From positions 1 to 8,232 of the forward strand of contig JASLMY010000226.1 in the NCBI GenBank assembly GCA_030746295.1: DNA of 8,232 nt. Direction: 5' to 3'. The number at the start of each line of letters is the position of its first letter. The first letter of the stretch is position 1. This document shows positions 1 through 6,678 of the stretch, one piece after another. Under the pieces are notes generated by a model. That model saw only the letters and a program-made list of their open reading frames with translations, searched no databases and was not told the origin of the DNA. Source of the stretch: Alphaproteobacteria bacterium. Its GTDB lineage: Bacteria; Pseudomonadota; Alphaproteobacteria; GCA-2731375. The position numbers were made by a program, and so were the translations under genes.

Positions 1-253
1 AACCGTGATTGCCTCATATCCGTCTCCTCTATGACGGACTCTCCTATCAGATGAGGGAACTTTCGGGGCTCAGGTCATCCTCAATCATCTCTATGGCGGC
101 ATGGACGAGCCGGAGATCAAGATCATCGACGTCTTCATCTGCAAGCTTCGCAGGAAGCTGTCGGAAGCTTCGGGTGGCACGGGCTATATCGAAACCGTCT
201 GGGGCCGTGGTTACGTGTTGCGGGCCCCGGCCGAGACGATGGTGGCGGCATAG
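1..253 (+). pseudogene. ctrA: 3' remnant of a CtrA-type response regulator gene (broken upstream)
   Basis: From about position 71 to the TAG at 251-253 the second frame reads a DNA-binding domain end nearly identical in pattern to CtrA, the OmpR-family master cell-cycle regulator of alphaproteobacteria. Visible landmarks are [10 protein letters not shown] (83-112), [13 protein letters not shown] (recognition helix region) and [12 protein letters not shown] (the beta-hairpin wing). Upstream of that the frame has a TGA at 32-34 and the CtrA match is lost. In the third frame, at 45-74, a stretch beginning YQM resembles the CtrA motif EYQMLELLSLRKG, and the following eight or so codons (KGTTLTKE in CtrA) are missing. 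What is seen therefore fits a CtrA gene damaged by a frameshift plus a deletion, or unreliable sequence if this is a contig edge. The intact 3' end argues for a recent break or a sequence error. No start codon is visible, so it is partial in any case. The family call is firm; the pseudogene status is not. Confidence 0.65.
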
Positions 254-493
254 CCTCCATCCATCGTTTGCCGCAGGCGACCCTTGCAGAAGGAGACCTC
301 GACATCGGCAACCTGGATTTCTGCAGGTCAGTCCGTAACATCGCCGCTGGAATGTCGTCTTTCGGGGCTGAAATCCCCGTCAGGATGTCATCGCCAGAAC
401 CGACGTTTATGGCCGCGCATCCAGCCCTTTAGGGCAAGCCAATAAAACGCGGGCTGTCAAGCTGTAGCAACCTCGAATTGATACCTTCGCATT
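254..493. other. intergenic gap, no gene seen
   Basis: About 240 bases lie between the ctrA-like end and the M81 gene stop. No frame on either strand gives a credible product, and I see no tRNA fold. A short perfect hairpin (CGGGG, 7-base loop, CCCCG) lies at 363-379, and a weaker GCCC/GGGC hairpin at 424-435. Neither is followed by a T run in either direction, so neither is a convincing intrinsic terminator. The region is less GC-rich than the flanking genes, as expected for non-coding DNA. Confidence 0.5.
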
Positions 494-1957
494 CTAGCCA
501 GTGATCGGGAATACCCCCGGGCGGGCCCGGCGGTAGGGCAGGGTGGCGAGATCGGCAGGGCCCCAGTCGGGCGTCTCGGCGATCAGGATCGTCTCGGCGA
601 TCGGCTCGTAGACGGCGCGGAAATGGGTCTTGGAGCGGAGCACGATGATGTCGAAGTCCTCCGGGTGCAAGCCGAACTGATGGAAGGGGTCGGCGTCGAT
701 GGCGGAGAGCTGGCTCGTGGTCACGATGAGGGTGATGCCGCCCGCCTCCAGCACCGCCGTGGGGCCGAGATCGACGGGCACGCCGCGGCGCATCGGGCCG
801 GTGCCGGTGAAGGCCTTGGGGCCGGCGAAGCGGACCACGGCGTCGAGCGTGACCGGCCCGCCGGCACGCGCCGACGACTTGCCGCCGACGTCGAGCGTGA
901 GGCGCTGGCCGACACCGGCCGCGATCGCCGCCGCCACGGCCTCCGGGTCCCAGAGATAGGGCACTGCCACGGACGGGGCTCGGGCAGCCGCCAGCTCGGC
1001 CAGGACATAGGTCGAATCGTTCATCCGGTCGGCGTGCTCCAGGATCACCACCGGCTTGGCCGCGTCTCTCGCCAGCGCCAGAGCCCGGTCGACGGCCACG
1101 GTGTGCGGCAGGATCAACTCGCGCTTGAAGAGCGCCTCTCGGGCATCCGTCACCATGGCCGCCAGCTCGTCTGCCACTGTCGCCGCCATTTCCGGCCGGT
1201 CGTCGGTGACGACGACGACGCTGAAGCCGATATCGGGCACGTCGGCATAGGCGAAACCGGTGAAGACCGAGATGTCGAGAACGCCTTCCTTCGCCTCTAC
1301 CGCCCGCGCCTCGGCCATGATCGCCGACAGGGGAGCCAGCGCCGTCGCCGTGAAGATGCTGGGCAGGACCAGCGGCGGCTTGGCGATCGCCATGGTCGGA
1401 CGAATCTCGCCTTGCAAGCCTCCTATCAGCAGCCGGGCAGCGCGCCGGCCGGTCTCGGCCATGTCGATATGCGGGCTTTGATGGTAGCCGGCGACGACGT
1501 CGACGAGGTCGAGCATTTCCGGCGACAGGTTGCCATGCAGGTCCATCGCCAGTGCGATCGGCAAGCGCTCGCCCACGGCGGCCCGCAAGCCGCGCAGGAA
1601 CGCGGTCTCGGCGTCGGGCCGGGCAGGCGTCGCCATGGCACCGTGCAAGTGCAGAAGCAGTCCGTCGATCTCGCCGTCGAGTGCCTTCAGCCCGTCCGAG
1701 ACCTCGGTCAGGTAGTGCTCGAACGCCGCATCCGCCACCGGGCCCGAGGGTGACGCCTCGGCCCAGACCAGGCCGGTCAAGGTGGCACCGGCCGCCTCCG
1801 CCGCAGTGATGAAGCCGCCGGCGACGCTGCTGCTGCCCCGCAGGGTGTCGAGCAAGGCGGCGCCCCTCGATGCGCCCAGCTCGAATGCGTCGCGGCCGGT
1901 CTCCTCGGGCAGGAAGGTGACGGTCTCGTGGGCAAAGCCGGCGATCGCCAGTCGCAT
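494..1957 (-). CDS. M81-family (MlrC/microcystinase C-like) metallohydrolase
   Basis: A 487-residue protein of the M81 family, zinc-dependent hydrolases whose best-known member, MlrC, cleaves linear peptide products of microcystin; most members have unknown substrates. Visible family marks: HETVTF near residues 10-15 (usually HETNTF), HGAM at 105-108, MDLHGN at 138-143 (D139 and H141 are likely metal ligands), SPHIDMAETGRRA at 161-173 (H163 likely ligand), and a C-terminal MlrC domain with KTHFRAVYEPIAE near 443-455. The length is normal and the protein appears cytoplasmic, with no signal peptide. The ATG at 1955-1957 is chosen because GGGGAGG lies 6 bases upstream; a TTG five codons earlier would have to begin within this ribosome-binding site. 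Two oddities are the Val in place of Asn in the first motif and a shortened Gly-rich loop in the C-terminal domain (see findings). It is divergent from the amidohydrolase gene, with a 98-base gap. The family assignment is secure; the substrate is unknown. Confidence 0.9.
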   Translation of the reverse strand: MRLAIAGFAHETVTFLPEETGRDAFELGASRGAALLDTLRGSSSVAGGFITAAEAAGATLTGLVWAEASPSGPVADAAFEHYLTEVSDGLKALDGEIDGLLLHLHGAMATPARPDAETAFLRGLRAAVGERLPIALAMDLHGNLSPEMLDLVDVVAGYHQSPHIDMAETGRRAARLLIGGLQGEIRPTMAIAKPPLVLPSIFTATALAPLSAIMAEARAVEAKEGVLDISVFTGFAYADVPDIGFSVVVVTDDRPEMAATVADELAAMVTDAREALFKRELILPHTVAVDRALALARDAAKPVVILEHADRMNDSTYVLAELAAARAPSVAVPYLWDPEAVAAAIAAGVGQRLTLDVGGKSSARAGGPVTLDAVVRFAGPKAFTGTGPMRRGVPVDLGPTAVLEAGGITLIVTTSQLSAIDADPFHQFGLHPEDFDIIVLRSKTHFRAVYEPIAETILIAETPDWGPADLATLPYRRARPGVFPITG

Positions 1958-1963
1958 GTGCGT

Positions 1964-1970
1964 CCTCCCC
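1964..1970 (-). promoter_or_regulatory. strong ribosome-binding site deciding the M81 start
   Basis: Read on the minus strand this is GGGGAGG, with a 6-base spacer (ACGCAC) from the GGAGG core to the ATG at 1957. It fixes that ATG as the start over the upstream TTG at 1972. Confidence 0.75.
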
Positions 1971-2055
1971 AAACTCGGAGCAGTCTCGGACCGGCCTTCA
2001 CAGGCCCGGCCGGCATGATACCATTCCCCGAAGACGGCCGAATGGGGTGTAGAGG

Positions 2056-2931
2056 ATGAGCGAGACGATCAGCCTGGCGGTGCCGACCGCGCCCGTGGTC
2101 CGACGCGTCGACCCGGATGTCGAGGCGTTGCCTCTGGTCTTCGATTCGCCCCACAGCGGCACCAGCTATCCCGACGACTTCGCGCCCGCCGCGCCGATAC
2201 GCCTGCTTCGGATGGCGGTCGACGACCACGTCGACGAGTTGTTCGCCGAGGCGCCTAGTCACGGCGCGGTGCTGATCGCGGCGGAGTTTCCACGCGTCTA
2301 CATCGACCCGAACCGCCACCACGACGACATCGACCCTGACCTCTTGGCCGATGGCTGGCCCGAGCCGTTGCAACCGAGCAAGAAGCAAAAGTTCGGCAAA
2401 TCGCTGATCTGGCGGCTGATCGGCCGGGATTCCCGGATCTACGACCGGGGCCTGACGGCAGCGGAGGTGCGCCACCGCATCGAGCATTATTGGCGGCCCT
2501 ACCACGACTGCGTCCAAACGGCCTTGGACGAGGCCTATACCCGTGCCGGGGTGGTTTGGCACGTCAACTGCCACTCGATGTCGGCCCGCGCCGGTGCCAA
2601 CCAGGAAGACGCGGGGCAGGAGCGGCCCGACTTCACGGTCAGCGACCTGGATGGCCGCAGCACCCATTCGGAGTTCCTCGATTGCGTGGTCGAGACCCTG
2701 GCCCAGCGCGGCTACGAGGTGCGCGTCAACGATCCCTATCAGGGGATGGAGCTGATCCGGCGCTACAGCGATCCGGCGGTCGGCCGCCACAGCCTGCAGA
2801 TCGAGGTCAAGCGAAGCCTCTATATGACCGAATCGACGCGCGAGAAGAGCGCCGACTACGAGGCCCTGCAAGCCGACCTCGGCCGCCTCTGCCGGAGCTT
2901 GGCCGATTTCGCCCGCGACGGCGGCGGCTGA
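2056..2931 (+). CDS. N-formylglutamate amidohydrolase family protein
   Basis: A 291-residue protein of the N-formylglutamate amidohydrolase (FGase, HutG2-like) family. The founding activity is hydrolysis of N-formyl-L-glutamate to glutamate and formate in one branch of histidine breakdown; many paralogues act on other N-acyl amino acids. Marks seen: FDSPHSGTSYP at 29-39 (PHSG is the family signature, H33 a likely zinc ligand), RMAVDDHVDELF at 52-63, FPRVYIDPNR at 78-87, WHVNCHSMSA at 168-177 (H173), and HSLQIEVKRSLYM at 245-257. The length fits the family. The ATG at 2056 is the first possible start, because a TAG in frame lies two codons upstream; GGGG lies 8 bases before it. No other hut gene is in the window, so a role in histidine use is not supported; the neighbours suggest a different acylated amino acid or peptide. 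It is followed after 2 bases by the DUF2817 gene, so the two are almost certainly co-transcribed. Confidence 0.92.
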   Translation: MSETISLAVPTAPVVRRVDPDVEALPLVFDSPHSGTSYPDDFAPAAPIRLLRMAVDDHVDELFAEAPSHGAVLIAAEFPRVYIDPNRHHDDIDPDLLADGWPEPLQPSKKQKFGKSLIWRLIGRDSRIYDRGLTAAEVRHRIEHYWRPYHDCVQTALDEAYTRAGVVWHVNCHSMSARAGANQEDAGQERPDFTVSDLDGRSTHSEFLDCVVETLAQRGYEVRVNDPYQGMELIRRYSDPAVGRHSLQIEVKRSLYMTESTREKSADYEALQADLGRLCRSLADFARDGGG

Positions 2932-2933
2932 CG

Positions 2934-4025
2934 ATGGCGGGCGCGGTCGGCGCGCATTTCGCAGAGAGCTATACCGCCGCGCGCCGGAAATTCGTTGCCC
3001 GGGCGGTGGCGGCCGGGGCCGAGGTCGACAGCCACCGTCATCCCTTGGACGGCCCCGGGGGCGAGCCCCTCTATGTCGACATCGCCCGTTTGGGGTCGGC
3101 CGGGGCTCGCCGGATCCTGCTCACCTGCTCGGGCACGCACGGCGTCGAGGGCTTCTGCGGCTCGGCCTGCCAAAGCGGTTGGCTCGAGGAAAAGGGCGCC
3201 GCCGCCCTGCCGGCGGGGATGGCAATGGTTATGGTCCATGCCATCAATCCCTTCGGCTTCGCTTGGCTGCGCCGGGTCAACGAGGACAACGTCGACGTCA
3301 ATCGCAACTTCATCGACTTCGACCAGGGCGTGCCGGAGAACGAGGCCTGGGTCGAGCTCGCCGCCGCCGTCTGCCCAGAGCTCTGGGACGAGGCCGCGGC
3401 CAGCGTCTTCCGCGCCACCTGCAAGGCCTTCGTCGAGCGCCACGGCGAGCGCGCCTTCGTCAAGGCGATCACCGGCGGCCAGTACAGCCATGCCGACGGC
3501 GTCTTCTTCGGCGGCCGGGCGCCGGTCTGGTCGCACCGCCTCTTGAAGCGCTATGCGGAGGAGACCTTGGCGGCGGTGGAGGCGCTGGCCGTGGTCGATT
3601 TCCACACCGGTCTTGGCCCCTTCGGCTATGGTGAGCTGATCTGTCGACATCCCCCCGACGACGAGGCGTTGCGACTGGCGCGGCGCTGGTTCGGCGACGC
3701 GGTGACCTCGCCGGCGCTGGGCGAGTCGGCCTCGCCGGTGGCGACCGGAAACCTGCGCATGGCCTTCGTCGATTGGCTGGCCGAGGCTTCGGTCGTTGCC
3801 GTCGGCCTCGAGTTCGGCACCCATGCCGAGGACAAGGTTTTCGAGGCGATCCGCGCCGACAACTGGCTGCACTGCCACGGCGATCTCGAGTCGCGGGCCG
3901 GTCACGCCATCAAGGCCAACATCCGCGAGATGTTCTATCCGGCCACCGACGGTTGGAAGGAATTGGTCTACCGCCGCGGCCTCGAGGTCCAGGAGCAGGC
4001 GCTCCAAGGCTTGGCGGCGATGTAG
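2934..4025 (+). CDS. DUF2817 / M14-like zinc carboxypeptidase family protein
   Basis: A 363-residue protein matching DUF2817, a branch of the M14 carboxypeptidase / succinylglutamate desuccinylase-like fold with no well-established substrate. Visible marks: CSGTHGVEGFCGS at 65-77, where H69 and E72 fit the HxxE zinc-binding pair; INPFGFAWLRRVNEDNVDVNRNF at 104-126 (two blocks), containing the NRN of M14 enzymes at 123-125; VDFHTGLGPFG at 221-231, where H224 is the third zinc ligand; and GLEFGTH at 291-297, where E293 is the candidate catalytic glutamate. All key residues are present, so the enzyme should be active. It has no signal peptide. The ATG at 2934 lies 2 bases after the preceding stop, pointing to translational coupling with the amidohydrolase; a long upstream in-frame extension exists but only shadows that gene. 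A GC-rich hairpin follows the stop. Confidence 0.9.
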   Translation: MAGAVGAHFAESYTAARRKFVARAVAAGAEVDSHRHPLDGPGGEPLYVDIARLGSAGARRILLTCSGTHGVEGFCGSACQSGWLEEKGAAALPAGMAMVMVHAINPFGFAWLRRVNEDNVDVNRNFIDFDQGVPENEAWVELAAAVCPELWDEAAASVFRATCKAFVERHGERAFVKAITGGQYSHADGVFFGGRAPVWSHRLLKRYAEETLAAVEALAVVDFHTGLGPFGYGELICRHPPDDEALRLARRWFGDAVTSPALGESASPVATGNLRMAFVDWLAEASVVAVGLEFGTHAEDKVFEAIRADNWLHCHGDLESRAGHAIKANIREMFYPATDGWKELVYRRGLEVQEQALQGLAAM

Positions 4026-4042
4026 GGCCCGGCCACTCGCTC

Positions 4043-4067
4043 GCCGGGTCTCCCGGCCCTGCGGGCC
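4043..4067 (+). terminator. GC-rich hairpins after the DUF2817 gene, possible terminator
   Basis: GCCGGG-TCT-CCCGGC (4043-4057) is a perfect 6-bp stem 17 bases after the stop codon, and it overlaps a second possible stem, GGCCC-TGC-GGGCC (4055-4067). The two are mutually exclusive. There is no T tract, so this would be at best a factor-assisted terminator; the larger palindromes just downstream may do the job instead. Confidence 0.35.
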
Positions 4068-4139
4068 AGTGTCCCGAATCAGCAGTTCGCAATCGTTTGT
4101 GGCAAGCGCCCGACGAACTCCTGATTCGATAAGGACACT
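4068..4139. repeat. 72-bp long imperfect palindrome, MITE-like element 1
   Basis: Left arm 4068-4089 reads AGTGTCC, CGAATCAG, C, AGTTCG. The reverse complement of the right arm 4114-4139 reads AGTGTCC, TTAT, CGAATCAG, G, AGTTCG. The arms thus match over about 21 bases with one mismatch and a 4-base insertion, around a 24-base loop (4090-4113). The right end is followed by A of a TA dinucleotide (TA at 4139-4140); the left end has CA. This could be a small non-autonomous insertion of an IS630/Tc1-type element (which target TA), a REP-like intergenic repeat, or a bidirectional terminator. Sequence shows the palindrome; the mobile origin is inferred. Confidence 0.6.
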
Positions 4140-4155
4140 AGCAACTCTTTGATTG

Positions 4156-4231
4156 TAGTGTGGTTTGGGGCTTTGAAGTTCCTAACGGTGCTTGCCCCAA
4201 CAACAATAGGAACTTCAAATCCACCACACTA
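4156..4231. repeat. 76-bp long imperfect palindrome, MITE-like element 2
   Basis: The left arm 4156-4184 consists of TAGTGTGGT, then TTGGGGC, then TTTGAAGTTCCTA. The reverse complement of the right arm 4207-4231 is TAGTGTGGT, GGA, TTTGAAGTTCCTA. Nine outer and thirteen inner bases match exactly, separated by a mismatched block of 7 versus 3 bases; the loop is 22 bases. TA dinucleotides mark both ends, as expected for the target duplication of IS630/Tc1-like elements. It starts 16 bases after element 1, with the same GTGT terminal bases, and is clearly more AT-rich than the genes. The last three bases are the nadK stop codon. The palindrome is directly visible; mobility is inference, and termination of nadK transcripts is an alternative role. 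Confidence 0.65.
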
Positions 4232-4996
4232 GTGGATGAACTGTTCGCGCAGAATTCGTTCTTCCAGGTTGTGCTCGGGATCGAACAGCACCTGGAAACG
4301 AACCGCCAGGTCCTCGGCGACGTCGACGCGGATCACGTCTCGAACCTCGGCGTTGTCGGCGACGGCGCTGACCGGGCGCTTGTCGGCGTCCAGGATCTCG
4401 AACCGGACCTTGGCGGTGTGCGGCAGCAGCGCGCCGCGCCAGCCGCGGGGCCGAAAGGCACTGATCGGCGTCAGCGCGAGGACGCCCGCCTCCAGCGGCA
4501 GGATCGGCCCGTGCGCGGACAGATTGTAGGCGGTGCTGCCGGCGGGCGTGGCCACCATGGCGCCGTCGCAGATCAGCTCCTCCAATCGCTCCCGGCCGTC
4601 GATCCGAATGCTGATCTTGGCCGCTTGCCGGGTCTCGCGGAAGACCGACACCTCGTTGATGGCCAGCGCCTCGTGCTCTTGGCCGTGCTGGTCGACGGCG
4701 GTCATCCGCAAGGGCGTCAGGGTCTGGCACTCGGCCGCGCCCAAACGCTCGAGCAGGCCGTCGGTCTGGTAGGTGTTCATGAGAAAGCCGACCGAGCCCA
4801 GGTTCATGCCATAGATCGGCAGATCGAGGCCCTTGTGGTCGTGCAGCGTCTTCAGCATGAAGCCGTCGCCGCCGAGCGAGACGATCACCTCGGCGTCCTC
4901 GACCGCATGGTCGGAATAGCGGCCGAGGAGATTTTCGAGCGCGCGCTCGGCCTCGGGCACCTCGCTCGCGAGAAAGGCGATTCGTTTGGAGGGCAT
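4229..4996 (-). CDS. nadK: NAD kinase
   Basis: A 255-residue NAD kinase (ATP:NAD 2'-phosphotransferase, also ppnK), the cytosolic enzyme that makes NADP. Family marks: the GGDG nucleotide-binding motif at 42-45 in [26 protein letters not shown] at 62-74, INEV at 113-116 (the NE pair contacting NAD), and [16 protein letters not shown] at 150-165. The length matches the short alphaproteobacterial form, which lacks the N-terminal extension seen in some other bacteria. The ATG at 4994-4996 is chosen because the kinase fold begins immediately (KRIAFLAS); its ribosome-binding site is weak. The TAG stop is formed by the terminal bases of palindromic element 2. It is divergent from the secreted-protein gene, with a 140-base gap that contains candidate promoters for both. 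The function is well supported. Confidence 0.95.
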   Translation of the reverse strand: MPSKRIAFLASEVPEAERALENLLGRYSDHAVEDAEVIVSLGGDGFMLKTLHDHKGLDLPIYGMNLGSVGFLMNTYQTDGLLERLGAAECQTLTPLRMTAVDQHGQEHEALAINEVSVFRETRQAAKISIRIDGRERLEELICDGAMVATPAGSTAYNLSAHGPILPLEAGVLALTPISAFRPRGWRGALLPHTAKVRFEILDADKRPVSAVADNAEVRDVIRVDVAEDLAVRFQVLFDPEHNLEERILREQFIH

Positions 4997-5027
4997 GGGC
5001 TCAAGCTCATGGACACGGGTGATCGAC

Positions 5028-5061
5028 CCGGCACTATAGCGCAGTGCCGGTCGGCTGCCAG
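5028..5061 (-). promoter_or_regulatory. candidate nadK promoter with overlapping dyad
   Basis: On the minus strand CTGGCA (5056-5061), 17 bases, then TATAGT (5033-5038) fit a housekeeping-type promoter with a transcript start near 5026, about 30 bases before the nadK ATG. A perfect 8-bp inverted repeat, CCGGCACT (5028-5035) and AGTGCCGG (5043-5050) with a 7-base spacer, covers the -10 element. It could be an operator or simply an RNA hairpin spanning the transcript start. This is a pattern match only. Confidence 0.35.
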
Positions 5062-5067
5062 CGGCTG

Positions 5068-5097
5068 TTGCCGGGCCGGGGCCGGGCACGCCATAAT
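5068..5097 (+). promoter_or_regulatory. candidate promoter of the secreted-protein gene
   Basis: TTGCCG (5068-5073), 18 bases, CATAAT (5092-5097) lie about 40 bases before the gene start in otherwise very GC-rich DNA. The -10 is good and the -35 is partial. It overlaps the upstream edge of the nadK candidate promoter region, so the two divergent promoters would sit almost back to back. Confidence 0.35.
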
Positions 5098-5137
5098 CAC
5101 GCCGCCGTCTTGGCCCGGGGAAGGGGAGAGCAAGCTC

Positions 5138-5623
5138 GTGACCATGCGCCATCTCGCAATCGCGGCGACCGCCGCCGTCGCCCTGCTGTTCGGCGGTGCC
5201 GATGGCCGGGCCAAGGACCGGCACAGCGACTACTACTATCCGGAGATCTCCAGCAGCGAGACCTACAAGGCCCGCGCCCAGGTCCTGAAGAACGCCAACC
5301 GCGAGCTCAGGCTCGGCTTTATCGTCGCCCAGACGGCGGCCCAGGCAAAGCGGCCCTATCCCTCCCGCTTCGCCATCTTCGCCAAGGGTAACGAGGCCCA
5401 GAAGCTGATCATCGTCGGCCTCGACGGCGAGAGCTTCCGCACCCTCTACCGGGCCCGCGCGGTGCTGGCCCAGATGACCGCCCGGGCCCGCGGCACCGAC
5501 TTCTTCCGCAACCTCGCGGTCGAGGATTTCTTCACCTTCTTCGATTTGGTCCGCATGCTGGGCTTCGAGCAGATCACCGTCACCGACGGCGAAAGCTACG
5601 CCCACCGGATCACGCTGGAATAG
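5138..5623 (+). CDS. small exported protein of an alphaproteobacterial family (often mislabelled MobA)
   Basis: A 159-161 residue protein. Residues 1-23 (counted from the ATG at 5144) have a basic start, a hydrophobic run ([12 protein letters not shown]) and a cleavage-like GRA, so it is probably exported to the periplasm. The mature part carries conserved-looking blocks: [17 protein letters not shown] at 30-46, [20 protein letters not shown] at 71-90, and [24 protein letters not shown] at 126-149 (two blocks). From memory, homologues are annotated as molybdopterin-guanine dinucleotide biosynthesis protein A, but true MobA is cytoplasmic and has an N-terminal Gly-rich GTP-binding loop that is absent here. 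The GTG at 5138 is preferred because GGGGAG ends 9 bases before it; the ATG at 5144 is the alternative. It is convergent with moaA, 32 bases away. The function is unknown. Confidence 0.8.
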   Translation: MTMRHLAIAATAAVALLFGGADGRAKDRHSDYYYPEISSSETYKARAQVLKNANRELRLGFIVAQTAAQAKRPYPSRFAIFAKGNEAQKLIIVGLDGESFRTLYRARAVLAQMTARARGTDFFRNLAVEDFFTFFDLVRMLGFEQITVTDGESYAHRITLE

Positions 5624-5655
5624 CGCCGCCGCCGTCGGCCGTCGGTGGGTTGGCT

Positions 5656-6651
5656 TCAGCCGCCGGTGACGCTCATGTGGCGGCTCAAGGCCGGTTCCCG
5701 GCCGCGACGGTCGATGACGAAGTCGTGGCCCTTGGGTTTGCGGCCGATTGCGGCGTCGATCGCCGCCTCGAGGGTCGCCTCGTCACCACTTCTGACCGGG
5801 GTCCTGAGGTCGGCGGCATCGTCCTGGCCCAGGCACATGTAAAGCGTGCCTGTGCAGGTCAGCCGCACCCGGTTGCATGACTCGCAGAAATTGTGGCTGA
5901 GCGGGGTGATGAAGCCGAGCCGGCGCCCGGTCTCCTGAACCTGGACATAGCGGGCGGGGCCGCCGCTGTTGTGGTCGCTGTCGATCAGGGTCCAGCGCTC
6001 GGCCAAGCGGGCGCGGACCAGCGACAACGGCAGGTACTGGGTCTGGCGGTCGCCGCCGATGTCGCCCAAGGGCATGGTCTCGATGAGCGTCAGATCGAAG
6101 CCCTCTTCGCCACACCAGGCGAGCACGGCCTCGATCTCGTCCTCGTTGACGTCGCGCAGCGCCACCATGTTGATCTTGATCTCGAGGCCGGCGCTCTTGG
6201 CGGCCTCGAGGCCGGCCAGCACCTTGTCGAGCTTGCCCCAACGGGTGACGGCGGCGAACTTCTCGGGATCTAGGGTGTCGAGCGAGACGTTGAGACGCCG
6301 CACCCCGGTGTCCCGAAGCTCTTCGGCGTAACGGTTCAATTGGCTGGCGTTGGTGGTCAGGGTCAGCTCGTCCAGGGCGCCGCTGTCGAGGTGTCTGGCC
6401 AGCCGGCGGATCAGCCACATGATGTTGCGTCTGACCAGAGGCTCGCCGCCTGTCAGTCTGAGCTTGCGGACGCCCTTTGCAACGAAGGCGCTGCAGAGCC
6501 GGTCCAGCTCTTCGAGGCTCAGCACCTCGGCCTTCGGCAGAAAGCTCATGTCCTCCGACATGCAATAGACGCAGCGGAAATCGCAGCGGTCGGTCACCGA
6601 GACCCTGAGGTACGATACCCGCCGGCCGAAGGGGTCGATCATCTCAACCAT
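5656..6651 (-). CDS. moaA: GTP 3',8-cyclase MoaA (molybdenum cofactor synthesis)
   Basis: A 331-residue radical SAM enzyme that, with MoaC, converts GTP to cyclic pyranopterin monophosphate, the first step of molybdenum cofactor synthesis in the cytosol. All diagnostic residues are present: the radical-SAM CxxxCxxC at C23, C27 and C30 (in [12 protein letters not shown]), LTGGEPLVR at 66-74 for SAM binding, [12 protein letters not shown] at 121-132, and the second 4Fe-4S cluster site C256-x2-C259-x13-C273, which binds the substrate GTP. The protein ends in the conserved Gly-Gly tail (TGG), needed for activity in studied MoaA proteins. Length and ends are normal, so it should be functional. The ATG at 6651 has only a weak ribosome-binding site. 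It stands alone: no moaC, moaD, moaE or mog gene is in the window. The gap to the DUF2336 gene upstream is 136 bases and holds a possible own promoter. Confidence 0.96.
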   Translation of the reverse strand: MVEMIDPFGRRVSYLRVSVTDRCDFRCVYCMSEDMSFLPKAEVLSLEELDRLCSAFVAKGVRKLRLTGGEPLVRRNIMWLIRRLARHLDSGALDELTLTTNASQLNRYAEELRDTGVRRLNVSLDTLDPEKFAAVTRWGKLDKVLAGLEAAKSAGLEIKINMVALRDVNEDEIEAVLAWCGEEGFDLTLIETMPLGDIGGDRQTQYLPLSLVRARLAERWTLIDSDHNSGGPARYVQVQETGRRLGFITPLSHNFCESCNRVRLTCTGTLYMCLGQDDAADLRTPVRSGDEATLEAAIDAAIGRKPKGHDFVIDRRGREPALSRHMSVTGG

Positions 6652-6678
6652 TACGCCGTATCCGGTCCCCTTACGCGA

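Noticed and set aside
424..435. GCCC/GGGC hairpin as terminator of the M81 gene
   Set aside because: Four base pairs, no T run, and about 60 bases past the stop; too weak to call.
1777..2871. Minus-strand frame opposite the amidohydrolase gene
   Set aside because: It is the antisense of a gene with complete family motifs; the V/D/R/H-rich translation is not protein-like, and it overlaps the M81 start.
2856..4007. Minus-strand frame opposite the DUF2817 gene
   Set aside because: Antisense shadow caused by codon bias; no recognisable domain, and the plus frame holds all zinc ligands.
4160..5137. Long plus-strand open frame running through nadK into the secreted-protein gene
   Set aside because: It is a shadow of nadK: the stretch is rich in H, Q, R and G without any family pattern, and only the part from 5138 has a signal peptide and conserved blocks.
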